64,000 bases of DNA from Acidobacteriota bacterium (GCA_016715115.1 JADKBM010000011.1:868001-932000), one strand, 5' to 3'; counted from the stretch's first letter, positions 27,531 to 37,167 are shown. Made by a program: numbers and translations. Notes: a model not told the origin generated them from the letters alone.

Positions 27531-29219
27531 CTATTTCTGGCGGGCCAGGACACGGAAGCCGACGCTGCAGTTAAGACCAAGCGACGGCGAATTCCTGAAC
27601 CGGAGCGCCGACCGCGAATTGTAAGCGCCGTCGAACCAGGAACCGCCACGCAAGACGCGGGAACCTGGATCTCCCACGCTCAGATTCGCGCTACCGTCCG
27701 TCGGCAAACCACCATACCCTTTTTCGTTGTAAATGTCCTGCACCCATTCACAGACGTTGCCGCTCATATCGAAAAGTCCGAACGAATTCGGCTTCTTGCC
27801 GCCGACCGGATGCGTCTTGAAGTCAGAGTTGCCGTTATGCCAGGCGATCTCGTCCACCGAATCGTAATGGTCGCCCGTCGTTCCGGCCCGCGCCGCGTAT
27901 TCCCACTCCGCCTCGCTCGGCAAAGAGTATTCGAACCCGTCGTTTTTTTCGTTCAATTTGGCGATGAACTCGACGGCGTCGTTCCAACTCACCTGTTCGA
28001 CCGGACAATCGTCTCCGCAGGTCTTGAAGTAACTCGGGTTCGAGTCCATAAGGGCGCGCCATTGCCCCTGCGTCACCTCATATTTCCCCATCCAGAACCC
28101 TTCGCTGATCGTCACTTTGCGTACCGGCTTCTCGTCATCCGATTTGTCGGATCCCATCATAAAATCGCCCGGCGGAATATAGACGAATTCCATCCCAATC
28201 AGGTTCTTGCGGACTGTTCCGGGCTCGACCGGACTAGTCGAACTCGCTTCTGATGGCTCAATAAGAGATGCGTCATCCGACGGCCTCTGGTCGTCTTGAC
28301 GAATTCGTTCTTTTTCCGCTCGTGAAGCCATTTCGGCCTCGCGCGCCCGCTCGAATTCCTCGTCGACGATCATTGATGCCGATTTACGTGCCGAAGGATC
28401 ATCAACCGGCCTCAACGCATCCGCCAGCGCCGCGCGCATTTCGTCTGCCGTCGAAAACCGTTCCTCTCGCTTCTTCCGCAATGCCTTTCCGACAATGGCG
28501 CGCAGGCTTTGCGGAACGTCCGGCGGCAAAGGGTCGGGTTCGCTCATCAGGATGGCGGCGATCAGGGATGGCTGATCGTCCTGCGGATAAGGAAGCCCGC
28601 CGGTCAGAAGCCTCTGCAGCATCACGCCGACGGCCCAGATGTCCGTTTCAGGGGTGACCGACGGCCTCTTGTCAAAGGCCTCGGGCGGCATATACTCCAT
28701 CGTTCCCGCGGTTCCGGTGGCTTTCGAATGCGTTTTGATCTCGCGCGAGACGCCGAAGTCGGCAATGCAGGGCGTCCCGTTCATTATCAGGACATTATCG
28801 GGTTTCAGGTCGCGATGGACGAACCCCTTCTCGTGAAGTTTTTCGAGCCCGGTCAGGATCTCGAGCGCGATCCGGACCGCCGCTTCGTGGGTCGGAGCTT
28901 TGCCGCCGTTGTTCCGCAGCCAGGTTTCGAGCGATCCGCCGTCGGCGAAATCGCAGACGACGTAAACATAATCCTCGAAACGGTCGAGTTCGATGAGCGA
29001 AATGATATGCGGCAGTCCCCGAAGCTGCTTCCAGACGGCGAGTTCGCGGCCGATCTTCTCGAAATCGATCCCGTCCTCTCTCGGACGGAAGAATTTCAGG
29101 GCGAAATGGTTGACGTCGAGCGCCGTCCGCTTCTCCGCCTTCCACACGTCGCCGAACCCACCCGAGCCGAGTTTTTCGACCAGAATGTAATCTCCGATTT
29201 TTGTTCCGCTTCGAAGCAA
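27531..29219 (-). CDS. Ser/Thr protein kinase fused to FGE-sulfatase-type domain
   Basis: Residues ~8-270 form a Hanks-type kinase: glycine loop GSGGFGDV (18-25), Lys42 in FALKFF, catalytic loop HRDLKPDN (135-142), DFG (154-156) and activation-loop GTMEYMPPEAF. A charged linker follows. Residues ~335-562 form an FGE-sulfatase/C-type-lectin-fold domain (MEFVYIPPGDFMMGSD, VEQVSWNDAVEF, SLPSEAEWEYAARAG, FDMSGNVCEWVQD, RVLRGGSWFDGAYNSRSALR). No transmembrane helix. Probably a cytoplasmic signalling protein in which the FGE-like part binds ligand or partner. TTG start is supported by the kinase N-terminus IGDYILVEKLG following directly. Confidence 0.9.
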   Translation of the reverse strand: MLRSGTKIGDYILVEKLGSGGFGDVWKAEKRTALDVNHFALKFFRPREDGIDFEKIGRELAVWKQLRGLPHIISLIELDRFEDYVYVVCDFADGGSLETWLRNNGGKAPTHEAAVRIALEILTGLEKLHEKGFVHRDLKPDNVLIMNGTPCIADFGVSREIKTHSKATGTAGTMEYMPPEAFDKRPSVTPETDIWAVGVMLQRLLTGGLPYPQDDQPSLIAAILMSEPDPLPPDVPQSLRAIVGKALRKKREERFSTADEMRAALADALRPVDDPSARKSASMIVDEEFERAREAEMASRAEKERIRQDDQRPSDDASLIEPSEASSTSPVEPGTVRKNLIGMEFVYIPPGDFMMGSDKSDDEKPVRKVTISEGFWMGKYEVTQGQWRALMDSNPSYFKTCGDDCPVEQVSWNDAVEFIAKLNEKNDGFEYSLPSEAEWEYAARAGTTGDHYDSVDEIAWHNGNSDFKTHPVGGKKPNSFGLFDMSGNVCEWVQDIYNEKGYGGLPTDGSANLSVGDPGSRVLRGGSWFDGAYNSRSALRFRNSPSLGLNCSVGFRVLARQK

Positions 29220-29433
29220 CAGTAAATCCCGTACCCTCGCTGTTTATTATTGAGTGTAACGTCCCCAAAAATGCCGATGTTTGAAATATAGAGCAAAACG
29301 ATGGCTTTGCCAATCTATCGAACGGAATCGGCGGAGTCCGCGGTCCGGACGAAACTCCCGAAACGATGGCGAACGACGGCGTTCAGCATGGGCCGACTCG
29401 AAGTCCGCATGCCGGCCAAGACGGCTGCCACGC

Positions 29434-29531
29434 AACGCGCATTCTTGAATGCGCAGGCTTACCCAGTGCGCGGTTCTGCATTTCTGCATTCCTGAATGGG
29501 CACGCTTACTTCGTGCGCGTTTCTGCATTTT
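29434..29531. repeat. Two diverged copies of a ~45-bp repeat
   Basis: Two successive units share ...GCTTAC..GTGCGCG(G)TTCTGCATTT (around 29445-29485 and 29497-29531). They lie in the interval between the kinase start and the histidine phosphatase end; no gene is present in 29220-29537. Confidence 0.4.
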
Positions 29532-29537
29532 GCGGAG

Positions 29538-30170
29538 TCAAAGATGTTCGTTCGATATCGCGCCGAGAAAAATCTCGGAGCCGATCAACTTCATCTTTTG
29601 GATCGCCGCGTTTTCGAAGGGGACCGCGAACAGAAAATGTTGGTACTCGAGCATCGAATCCGAGTCGATGTTGACGCGGTTCGTCAGGACAACCCACATC
29701 AGCGCGCGCAGGAACTGGCCGTGGGAGAAGATGGCGATCGTTTGATGGTCCGAGGCCTGCAGTTTTTCGAGCGTGGTCCGCGCGCGGGCGATGAGATCCG
29801 CGAACGATTCCGCGCCATCGCCGTCGCGATGAGAGACGTCGGCGCGATCCCAAAAATCGTCCGCCGCAGATTGGCGGTCGGCCTTGGTCGAACGGCCAAA
29901 TCGGGCGCCGTTCAAATACGTGAACTCCTCGACCGGCCATTCTTCGAGCAAAGCCGATGCGAACCGCCGGATCAGAGGCGCGGCGGTTTGTCTTGCCCGC
30001 AAATATGGAGACACGACGATCAGCGTTGGCGGAACCGGAAAACGGGCCGCGACCGACTCGGCCTGCCGGAATCCTTTCTCGGTCAACGGAATCGAGTCCG
30101 TCGAGTCGGTCGGGAGTCCGGCGTTTGATTCACTCTCACCGTGGCGTATCAGCCAAACTGTCTTGTCCAT
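29538..30170 (-). CDS. Histidine phosphatase family protein
   Basis: 210 residues of the phosphoglycerate-mutase-like superfamily. The catalytic motif LIRHGESESNAG near the N-terminus supplies the phosphorylated His, and a second conserved His is in IAIFSHGQFLRAL near residue 145. Glu/Arg positions (EEWPVEEF) fit the co-factor-dependent branch. Substrate cannot be deduced; members range from small-molecule to protein phosphatases. Stand-alone leftward gene. Confidence 0.88.
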   Translation of the reverse strand: MDKTVWLIRHGESESNAGLPTDSTDSIPLTEKGFRQAESVAARFPVPPTLIVVSPYLRARQTAAPLIRRFASALLEEWPVEEFTYLNGARFGRSTKADRQSAADDFWDRADVSHRDGDGAESFADLIARARTTLEKLQASDHQTIAIFSHGQFLRALMWVVLTNRVNIDSDSMLEYQHFLFAVPFENAAIQKMKLIGSEIFLGAISNEHL

Positions 30171-31100
30171 ACTTCTAATCTTAATCTCGGATCGTGTGAA
30201 GGCGAAGCCTCGGAAATCACAAATCGGTCGTCGGAATGGTCCGATGTTTCCGAAGATCCGCCAGGCAAAGCGACCGTGTTCAACCCGGATTACTCATTAC
30301 CTGTCCAATCGGTGAACCTGCTCAACGCCGAAGAAACATGGAAAAGTTAAGCCGGGATTGCGCAAATAGGGTATTTTCAGGCAACGATTTTCTATCCCTT
30401 GTCCGATTCTGACACCTGTCGAACGCATCGCGGCCATGCCTGAAAAGCACCCATGCAATAGCGTCGGGAGCATCCCGACGACTGCGCAAAGACGAAAATT
30501 TTCGTCCCTGAACGGGACGCACGAAGAAAGCGTTTAATTCCTGCGTCCCTTTCAGGGACGGCCAATCATTGGAAACCGAGTCGTCGGGATGCTCCCGAAT
30601 CCATTGCCTGAGTCCCTATCAGGGACAGCTGGAAATGCTCAAAAACTGCCTAATCCGTAAGCTAGGATAAATTCAGACTATTCATAAGAAGCAATTTCCC
30701 CGCAAAACATCATTCGGAGCACGCAAAATACCGGATCACAAATGCCGCTTTGGGCGCGTTTCCCGGGAAAGGGGTTTTCTATCGAATAATTTGGGTTCAA
30801 CCGATCTTCACTCCGGTACGCACATCCGGAACGAAGTCCGGTTTGATCGGCCGCCGGATCTTCAACCGCAACCGCAAAACGGTGCCGGCTCGCTTTGAAG
30901 AGCGAGTTTTGACGGCTCGGGTGCGAACAATTCCACGGCCGGAAAACGGATTTTTCACGCCCGGGCGCGATTGATTGCGCGGCGAGCAATTGGCGGGATC
31001 GATTCCGGAGTGGCACAATGATTGCGGCGTTAAGAACATAAACTCGAACCGTTCTTCGATTCGGTCGGTTCGATGCGCCGCAAGGAGGCCAGGAGATTCC
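30171..31100. other. Long non-coding interval with palindrome cluster
   Basis: 930 bases upstream of the redox operon. Apart from the palindromes at 30462-30626, I see only weak hairpins (for example GGCTCGCTTTGAAGAGCGAG around 30887) and no supported gene. Confidence 0.5.
30462..30626. repeat. Cluster of five short REP-like palindromes
   Basis: CGTCGGGA/TCCCGACG (30462-30480), CGTCCC/GGGACG (30503-30519), CGTCCCT/AGGGACG (30544-30560), TCGGGA/TCCCGA (30584-30598) and GTCCCT/AGGGAC (30612-30626), all with loops of 3 to 5 bases. Two palindrome types are interleaved at irregular 25-40-base spacing, so this is not a CRISPR array. Confidence 0.6.
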
Positions 31101-31964
31101 GTGAAAGAATTCTATTCAGATTTCGAAATTGTCGCCCGCGAAGACTATTCCGACGTGACCTATATGCTCGAGGTGCGGCATCCGCTGATGGCTAGGGCCG
31201 CCCGGCCGGGCCAGTTCGTGATCGTGATGTCGCACGCCGAGGGCGAGCGGATCCCTTTGACGATCGCCGATTTCGACGCCGCGAAGGGGACGGTCACGCT
31301 CGTCATTCAAGCGGTTGGCAAGACCACGCTTGAAATGCAAAAATCCTGTCAGGTGGGGACCAGGCTTTACGGTCTCGCCGGTCCGATGGGGATTCCGAGC
31401 AAGGTCGGCAACGCAAAGAAAGTGATCTGCGTCGGCGGCGGGCTCGGTGTCGCGCCGGTGTATCCGCAGGCGCGCGCATTGAAGCAGAACGGCGCATATG
31501 TGATCGGCGTGCTCGGATTCCGAAACAAGGACCTGGTCTTCTGGGAGGACAAGTTCCGGGCGATATGCGATGAACTGATCATCTGCACCGACGACGGATC
31601 GGCCGGGATCAAGGGCTTTGTCACCGACGGCATCCGCGCGGCGATGGCCGCACACGACGACATCGACGAGGTGGTCGCCATCGGACCGCCGGTAATGATG
31701 AAGGCAAGCGCGGACGCAACCCGCGCCGCAGGGATCAAAACGATGGTCAGCCTGAACCCGATTATGGTCGACGGGACGGGAATGTGCGGCGGCTGCCGCG
31801 TGAAGATCGGAGACACCGTCAAGTTCGCCTGTGTCGACGGTCCCGATTTCGACGGCCATCAGGTCGATTTCGACGATCTGATGATCCGGCTCAGGCGATA
31901 CAAGGAAGAAGAGGCGCAGGCGACCAAACGCTGGTCGGAATCGTGCCGGATGACGCTGGGGTAG
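31101..31964 (+). CDS. FAD/NAD-binding subunit, NfnA / sulfide dehydrogenase-like
   Basis: 287-residue ferredoxin-NADP reductase-type protein like the small subunit of NfnAB/SudAB. FAD part: ARPGQFVIVMSHAEGERIPL. NAD part: VICVGGGLGVAPVYPQARAL. C-terminal [2Fe-2S] site: MCGGCRVKIG...FACVDGPDFDGH. In such enzymes it pairs with a GltA-like large subunit to transfer or bifurcate electrons among NADH, NADPH and ferredoxin. GTG 31101 is chosen because GGAGG lies 15 bases and AGGAG 8 bases upstream. Its partner gene follows only after an 800-base repeat tract. Confidence 0.88.
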   Translation: MKEFYSDFEIVAREDYSDVTYMLEVRHPLMARAARPGQFVIVMSHAEGERIPLTIADFDAAKGTVTLVIQAVGKTTLEMQKSCQVGTRLYGLAGPMGIPSKVGNAKKVICVGGGLGVAPVYPQARALKQNGAYVIGVLGFRNKDLVFWEDKFRAICDELIICTDDGSAGIKGFVTDGIRAAMAAHDDIDEVVAIGPPVMMKASADATRAAGIKTMVSLNPIMVDGTGMCGGCRVKIGDTVKFACVDGPDFDGHQVDFDDLMIRLRRYKEEEAQATKRWSESCRMTLG

Positions 31965-32767
31965 AAGCGGGATTTGGGATTTGGGATTTGGGATTTGCGA
32001 TTTGCGATTTGCGATTTGCGATTTGCGATTCCAGAGATTCCAGAGGATTCCAGGAGATTCCAGAGGATTCCAGGAGATTCGAGAGATTCCAGGGGATTCC
32101 AGGAGATTCCAAAAGGATTCCAAAAGGATTCCAGGAGTTTCGAGAGATTCCAGAGATTCCAGGAGATTCCAGGAGATTCCAAGGGATTCCAGGAGATTCC
32201 AGAGATTCCAGAGGATTCCAGGAGATTCCAAGGGATTCCAGGTGATTCCAGGTGATTCCAAGGAATTCCAGGTGATTCCAGGAGATTCCAAGGGATTCCA
32301 GAGGATTCCAGGAGATTCCAGAGGATTCCAGGAGATTCCAAGGGATTCCAGAGGATTCCAGGAGATTCCAAGGGATTCCAGGTGATTCCAGAGGATTCCA
32401 GAGGATTCCAGGAGATTCCAAGGGATTCCAGGTGATTCCAGAGATTCCAGAGATTCCAGAGGATTCCAGGGAATTCCAGCTTCCGACAGGCTTCTGGATC
32501 CCGAATGCTGGAATCTGAAATCTGGAGCACTGAAATCTGGAATCTGGAATGTCTGGAATCTGGCATGTCTGGAATCTGGAATCTGGAATATCTGGAATCT
32601 GGAATCCGGCAATCTGGAATCTGGACTCCTGAAATCTGGACTCCTGGAATCTGGAATCTTGAAATCTGGACTCCTGGAATCTTGAATCTGGAATCCTGGA
32701 ATCTTGAATCTGGAATCTGGAATCCTGGAATCTGCAGTTCCTGGAATCGTGAATCCCAGGGATCGAA
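31965..32767. repeat. Composite short-word repeat tract with inverted halves
   Basis: Three blocks. 31969-32030: about eight copies of GATTTGG/GATTTGC. 32031-32479: about 45 copies of a ten-base unit GATTCCARRR (GATTCCAGGA, GATTCCAGAG, GATTCCAAGG, GATTCCAGGT), with rare 9- or 11-base units. 32493-32760: the complementary word, CTGGAATCTGGAATC with CTGGACTCC and CTTGAATC variants. Blocks two and three are thus in inverse orientation and could pair into a very long imperfect hairpin in the mRNA between the two operon genes. Long frames across it on the minus strand are repeat artefacts. Confidence 0.9.
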
Positions 32768-34276
32768 TTGACTGATCAAATTATGAATGCCACAAAGAAA
32801 AGAACCGTACGCTCCATTCCGCAGACGCGGACACCGGTGCGCGAACTCGAACCTGCCGTGCGGGTGACGAATTTTGAAGAGGTAAACTGCGGCTACAACG
32901 AAAAAGAGGCGGTCATCGAATCGCAGCGCTGCCTGTTCTGTCCGGAGCCGAAGTGCATCGCCGGATGTCCGGTCAATATCAACATTCCGGCGTTCATCCA
33001 GAAGGTCGGCGAGAAGGACTACCGCGGCGCGTACGACGTCATCACCGGAACCAATCTTCTGCCGGCCGTCTGCGGGCGCGTCTGTCCGCAGGAGAATCAA
33101 TGCGAGGGCGTCTGCGTCGTCGGCGAAACGCTTGAACCGGTGGCGATCGGGCGGCTCGAACGCTTCGTCGGCGATCTCGCGATCGAGCACGGCTGGGTCA
33201 ACGTTCCGTACATCGAACCGACCAGGTTTCAGATCGGAATCGTCGGCTCCGGGCCGGCCGGTATGGCGTGCGCCGCGGATATGGCCAAGGCCGGCTGCGA
33301 CGTCACGGTTTTCGAAGCGTTTCACGAAGCCGGCGGCGTTCTGCGTTACGGGATTCCTGATTTCCGTCTACCGAACACCGTCGTCGACGCGGAGATCGGA
33401 AAACTCAAGCAACTTGGCGTCAAGTTCGAGTGCAACACGCTCGTCGGACGACTTTTCACGATCGAACAGATGATCGAGGAACTCGGATTCCACGCCGTCT
33501 TCATCGGCACCGGCGCCGGCTATCCGACGATGCTCGGGATTCCGGGCGACTCGCTCAACGGAGTCCTTTCGGCGAACGAACTGCTGACCCGCTGCAACCT
33601 TATGCAGGCGCGCAACTTCCCTGACGTCGACACGCCTTTGCCGCTCGGCAAGCACGTCGTCGTCGTCGGCGCCGGAAACACCGCAATGGACGCGCTGCGC
33701 GTCACGAAACGCCTCGGCGCCGAATCGGTCGCCTGCGTTTACCGCCGTTCGAAGACCGAATGCCCGGCGCGCGCCGAAGAAGTCCATCACGCCGAACAGG
33801 AAGGGATCGAGTTTCACTGGCTGACCAATCCGGTCGCCGTCCTCGACGACGGCGCGGGATCGGTCGCCGGAATACGCTGCATCCAAATGCAGCTCGGCGA
33901 ACCTGACGATTCGGGCCGAAGGCGTCCGGTAGCGGTCGAAGGCACCGAGTTTGAGATCGAGACCGACCAGGTCGTCTTTGCGATCGGCACCAACGCCAAT
34001 CCGATCATCGGCCAGACCTCGAAATTGAAACTGAACAAACGCGGGTATCTTGAGACGGATTCAAATCTGATGACGTCGATCGCCGGAGTTTTCGCCGGCG
34101 GCGACATCGTCACCGGCGCGGCGACCGTCATCGAGGCGATGGGCGCCGGAAGACGCGCTGCCCGCGGGATGAAGGACTATCTTGGGATCCGCGAAGCGAT
34201 GCCGGCGCGGCCGGCCGCAACGATCTTCGGAATCGACGCCGGCGAACATAATTTCGTCCGCGTGAGGTTACCGTAA
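32768..34276 (+). CDS. gltA: NADPH-dependent glutamate synthase-like large subunit (NfnB-like)
   Basis: 502 residues of the glutamate-synthase small-subunit/NfnB family. N-terminal iron-sulphur cysteines (CLFCPEPKCIAGCPVNINIP and AVCGRVCPQENQCEGVC) coordinate two [4Fe-4S] clusters. The FAD motif is VGSGPAGMACAADMAKAG, the NADPH motif VVVGAGNTAMDALRVTKRLG, and a C-terminal FAD block FAGGDIVTGAATVIEAMGAG is present. No GltB large subunit is nearby, while an NfnA-like gene is, so an electron-bifurcating or transhydrogenating ferredoxin:NADP oxidoreductase role fits better than glutamate synthesis (inference). Start may be TTG 32768 or ATG 32783. Confidence 0.88.
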   Translation: MTDQIMNATKKRTVRSIPQTRTPVRELEPAVRVTNFEEVNCGYNEKEAVIESQRCLFCPEPKCIAGCPVNINIPAFIQKVGEKDYRGAYDVITGTNLLPAVCGRVCPQENQCEGVCVVGETLEPVAIGRLERFVGDLAIEHGWVNVPYIEPTRFQIGIVGSGPAGMACAADMAKAGCDVTVFEAFHEAGGVLRYGIPDFRLPNTVVDAEIGKLKQLGVKFECNTLVGRLFTIEQMIEELGFHAVFIGTGAGYPTMLGIPGDSLNGVLSANELLTRCNLMQARNFPDVDTPLPLGKHVVVVGAGNTAMDALRVTKRLGAESVACVYRRSKTECPARAEEVHHAEQEGIEFHWLTNPVAVLDDGAGSVAGIRCIQMQLGEPDDSGRRRPVAVEGTEFEIETDQVVFAIGTNANPIIGQTSKLKLNKRGYLETDSNLMTSIAGVFAGGDIVTGAATVIEAMGAGRRAARGMKDYLGIREAMPARPAATIFGIDAGEHNFVRVRLP

Positions 34277-34279
34277 ATT

Positions 34280-36178
34280 ATGGCACCGAAAGACGATAAC
34301 AGAACAAACAACCAATCTCCGGACCCTTCGCGACCGCGTCGGGTTTCAGCCCGCCTGACCGAGCATATCGTCGAGATCATCAGCGATTCCGGCGAGGGCG
34401 CGCAGAAATGCGGCCAGTCGTTCGGATCGATCATCGCCCGGACCGGACTCGGCGTCTGGACCGTCGAGATCATTCCCGCCGAGATCCGTCCGCCGGCGCG
34501 CAGTGTCGCCGGCGCGAGCGGCAACCGCATACGGATGGCGTCGGGACACGTCACGAACGGCGGCGACGAGACCGATCTCGTGGTCGCGTTCAACGAACAG
34601 GTCCTGCTCGGCCGCGTCCGCTCGCGCGAGTTGAAACCCGGATGCACGATCCTGCTCGAATCGATGTGGCGAGAGAGCAAGGATCCCCGCGTTGCCCGGT
34701 CTTACGCAGAAACATACGACCAACTCGTTGCGGCGGGTTACCGCGTTTACGAAATTCCGATGGAATCGGAATGCCTCAAACACGTCTCCGACGCGCGCAA
34801 GGGCAAGAATATGTTCGCGCTCGGGATTCTCTGCAACTGCTACTCATTGGACCTGCAGACGGCGCGTGAACAGGTTCGTATGACGTTCGGCAAAAAGTCG
34901 GCGGAGATCGTCAAAAAGAACATCGAGCTGCTCGAGGAAGGCTACAATTGGGCCGAGAACAATCTCGACTTCCGTTACGAGATCCCCGCGGAACTGGCGA
35001 GCGTGCCGCAGATCGTCGTCAACGGAAATACGGCGCTGGCGCTCGGCGTGCTCGCATCGGGAATGGAGATCTGCGCGATGTACCCGATCACGCCGGCGAC
35101 GTCGGCCTCGCATTATCTGAGCGACGCCTTTGAAAAAATAGGCGGCGTGGTTCATCAGGCCGAGGACGAGATCTCGGCCTGCGCTTTCGCGATCGGCGCG
35201 TCGTACGCGGGCAAATGCACGGTCACAATAACTTCGGGGCCAGGCTATTCCCTGAAACAAGAGGCGATCGGCCTCGCCGTGATGGGCGAGGTTCCGCTCG
35301 TCGTCGTCAACGTGATGCGCGGCGGGCCGAGCACGGGCCAGCCGACGAAGACCGAGCAGGGCGATCTGATGACCACGATTTTCGGAAGTCACGGCGACGC
35401 GCCGAAGGTCGTCATCGCGCCGGGCACCATCGAGGACTGTTTCTACTCGGTGATCACCGCTCGAAAGATCGCGGAAACGTTCAATATGGTCGTCGTCATT
35501 TTGTCGGACGCGAATCTCGCGACATCGCAGCAGCCGTTTACGAGGCCGAGCTTTGACGAAGCGTGGATGGCGCCGCCGATCGACCAGAGCGCGATCCCGG
35601 CAGGTGCCAAACCTTACGATTGGGATCCGAAAACCGGGCTCGCGCGGCGTTTCATTCCGGGCCAGCCGGGCGGAATGCACACGCTGACGGGACTTGCGCA
35701 CGACGTCAACAGCCACGTCGCGTACGACCCGGAGATCAATCAGCAAGGGATGCGCGCAAGAAGCCTGAAACTCGCGACGCTCCAGAAGACCCTCAAACCA
35801 CCGACCGTTTTCGGCGAGCCGACCGGCGATCTGCTCGTCGTCTGCTGGGGCAGCACGAAGGGCGCGATCGAAGAAGCCGTCGAGGAGCTTCGCGACGAGG
35901 GATACGCGATTTCGTCGCTCCATCTGACGTTTATCCAGCCGATGCCGCCGGGGATCAAGGAGATCCTCACGGGATTCAAGAAAGTGATCACGATCGAGAA
36001 CAACTGGTGCGACCAGTGGGAAGACGAGATGATCGACGAAACAAATCGCCGGTATTCGGCGCTCGCGATGCTTTTGAGGTCGCGCTACCTGGTCGATATC
36101 GACTGCTGGAGCGAATGCCGCGGCACTCCGCTTAAACCGAGTACAGTTCGCAACGTTATCTTGGAGAGAATCAAATGA
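34280..36178 (+). CDS. korA: 2-oxoacid:ferredoxin oxidoreductase, fused gamma-alpha subunit
   Basis: 632 residues. The first ~200 form the gamma domain (EGAQKCGQSFGSIIARTGLG, GNRIRMASGHVTNGGDETDLV), followed by the alpha domain: MYPITPATSASHYLSDAF, EDEISACAFAIGASYAGK, SGPGYSLKQEAIGLAVMGE, GGPSTGQPTKTEQGDL. This gamma-alpha fusion is the standard KorA layout of the two-subunit 2-oxoglutarate:ferredoxin oxidoreductase that decarboxylates 2-oxoacids with CoA and reduces ferredoxin. Three bases after gltA; its stop overlaps the korB start. Substrate (2-oxoglutarate or another 2-oxoacid) is inferred. Confidence 0.92.
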   Translation: MAPKDDNRTNNQSPDPSRPRRVSARLTEHIVEIISDSGEGAQKCGQSFGSIIARTGLGVWTVEIIPAEIRPPARSVAGASGNRIRMASGHVTNGGDETDLVVAFNEQVLLGRVRSRELKPGCTILLESMWRESKDPRVARSYAETYDQLVAAGYRVYEIPMESECLKHVSDARKGKNMFALGILCNCYSLDLQTAREQVRMTFGKKSAEIVKKNIELLEEGYNWAENNLDFRYEIPAELASVPQIVVNGNTALALGVLASGMEICAMYPITPATSASHYLSDAFEKIGGVVHQAEDEISACAFAIGASYAGKCTVTITSGPGYSLKQEAIGLAVMGEVPLVVVNVMRGGPSTGQPTKTEQGDLMTTIFGSHGDAPKVVIAPGTIEDCFYSVITARKIAETFNMVVVILSDANLATSQQPFTRPSFDEAWMAPPIDQSAIPAGAKPYDWDPKTGLARRFIPGQPGGMHTLTGLAHDVNSHVAYDPEINQQGMRARSLKLATLQKTLKPPTVFGEPTGDLLVVCWGSTKGAIEEAVEELRDEGYAISSLHLTFIQPMPPGIKEILTGFKKVITIENNWCDQWEDEMIDETNRRYSALAMLLRSRYLVDIDCWSECRGTPLKPSTVRNVILERIK

Positions 36179-37158
36179 AGAGCGTTCCCGAAACAGCCAA
36201 CGAATGCCTGCTGCGTCTTTACGACCAGCAACACGAGATCGAAGACTATCAGAAAGGCGTTCCGCGCTGGTGCAGCGGATGCGGCGACAACGCCATTCTC
36301 GCCGCCGTCCAGCGTCTTTGCCGGGACGAAAAGCTCGCGCCCGAAAAGACCGTTTTCGTATCCGGCATCGGATGTTCGAGCCGTCTGCCGCATTATATGA
36401 ACACATACGGCTTTCACGGCATTCACGGCCGGGCGCTGCCGGTTGCCGAAGGCGTCAAACTCGCGCGGCCCGACCTGACGGTTTTCGTCAATACGGGCGA
36501 CGGCGACTGCTGCTCGATCGGCGCGGCGCACTGGATCCACGCCGTTCGGTACAATATGAATATGACGATGATGCTGCACGACAATCAGATCTACGGTCTG
36601 ACGAAGATGCAGGCGTCGCCGACTTCCCCGCTCGGACTCAAGAGCAACACGACGCCGCACGGCAGTTATCTCGACGCGCTGAACCCCCTGACGGTGACGC
36701 TCGGAATCTCAAACGTCTCGTTCGTCGCGCAGGTCGTCGACTGGATCCCCGAACTGCTCTACCAGACGCTTTCGGCGGCTTATCACCACAAGGGATTCTC
36801 GTTCGTCCGCATCGTCCAGCGCTGTCCCGAATGGCTGCCGAAACTGATGGATCCGTGGCTTCACGATCCCGAACGAATTCTGCTTCTCCATCACGACGAC
36901 GGGCTTTCGGTGAGCACCGAACTGACGCGCACGTACCGGAAAATAGAGGAACACGACCCGTCGGATATGAATCGTGCGAGAGAGATCGCCTCGTCGTTCG
37001 ATCCGATCCCGGTCGGGATTCTTTACCGGAACGAAGACGTTCCGTGTTACGAGGATCTTCGCCACGATACGCGTTTGCGGACGACGGGTCTGATTCAGAA
37101 AGGACTCGAAGCCGAATTCGACAAGTTCACCGTCTGGCCTGAAACGGCCCGCGCTTAA
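36175..37158 (+). CDS. korB: 2-oxoacid:ferredoxin oxidoreductase, beta subunit
   Basis: 327-residue thiamine-diphosphate and [4Fe-4S]-binding subunit. CSGCGDN and GIGCSSRLPHYMNTYG provide cluster cysteines; the ThDP/Mg motif is NTGDGDCCSIGAAHWIHAVR...HDNQIYGLTKMQ. ATG overlaps the korA stop (ATGA), with GGAGAG before it, showing translational coupling. Works with KorA; reduced ferredoxin would be the product. Confidence 0.94.
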   Translation: MKSVPETANECLLRLYDQQHEIEDYQKGVPRWCSGCGDNAILAAVQRLCRDEKLAPEKTVFVSGIGCSSRLPHYMNTYGFHGIHGRALPVAEGVKLARPDLTVFVNTGDGDCCSIGAAHWIHAVRYNMNMTMMLHDNQIYGLTKMQASPTSPLGLKSNTTPHGSYLDALNPLTVTLGISNVSFVAQVVDWIPELLYQTLSAAYHHKGFSFVRIVQRCPEWLPKLMDPWLHDPERILLLHHDDGLSVSTELTRTYRKIEEHDPSDMNRAREIASSFDPIPVGILYRNEDVPCYEDLRHDTRLRTTGLIQKGLEAEFDKFTVWPETARA

Positions 37159-37167
37159 GGAGCAAGA

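Noticed and set aside
30462..30626. CRISPR-like palindromic repeats
   Set aside because: Two different short palindromes at irregular spacing, too short for CRISPR repeats.
32031..32479. CRISPR array
   Set aside because: Units are about 10 bases with no unique spacers and no cas genes nearby.
31116..33325. Two ~490-residue open frames on the minus strand across the repeat tract
   Set aside because: They translate the GATTCCA repeats (ESPGILWNPLESPGI-type sequence) and run antisense into the NfnA-like and GltA-like genes; stop-free length is a by-product of the repeat.
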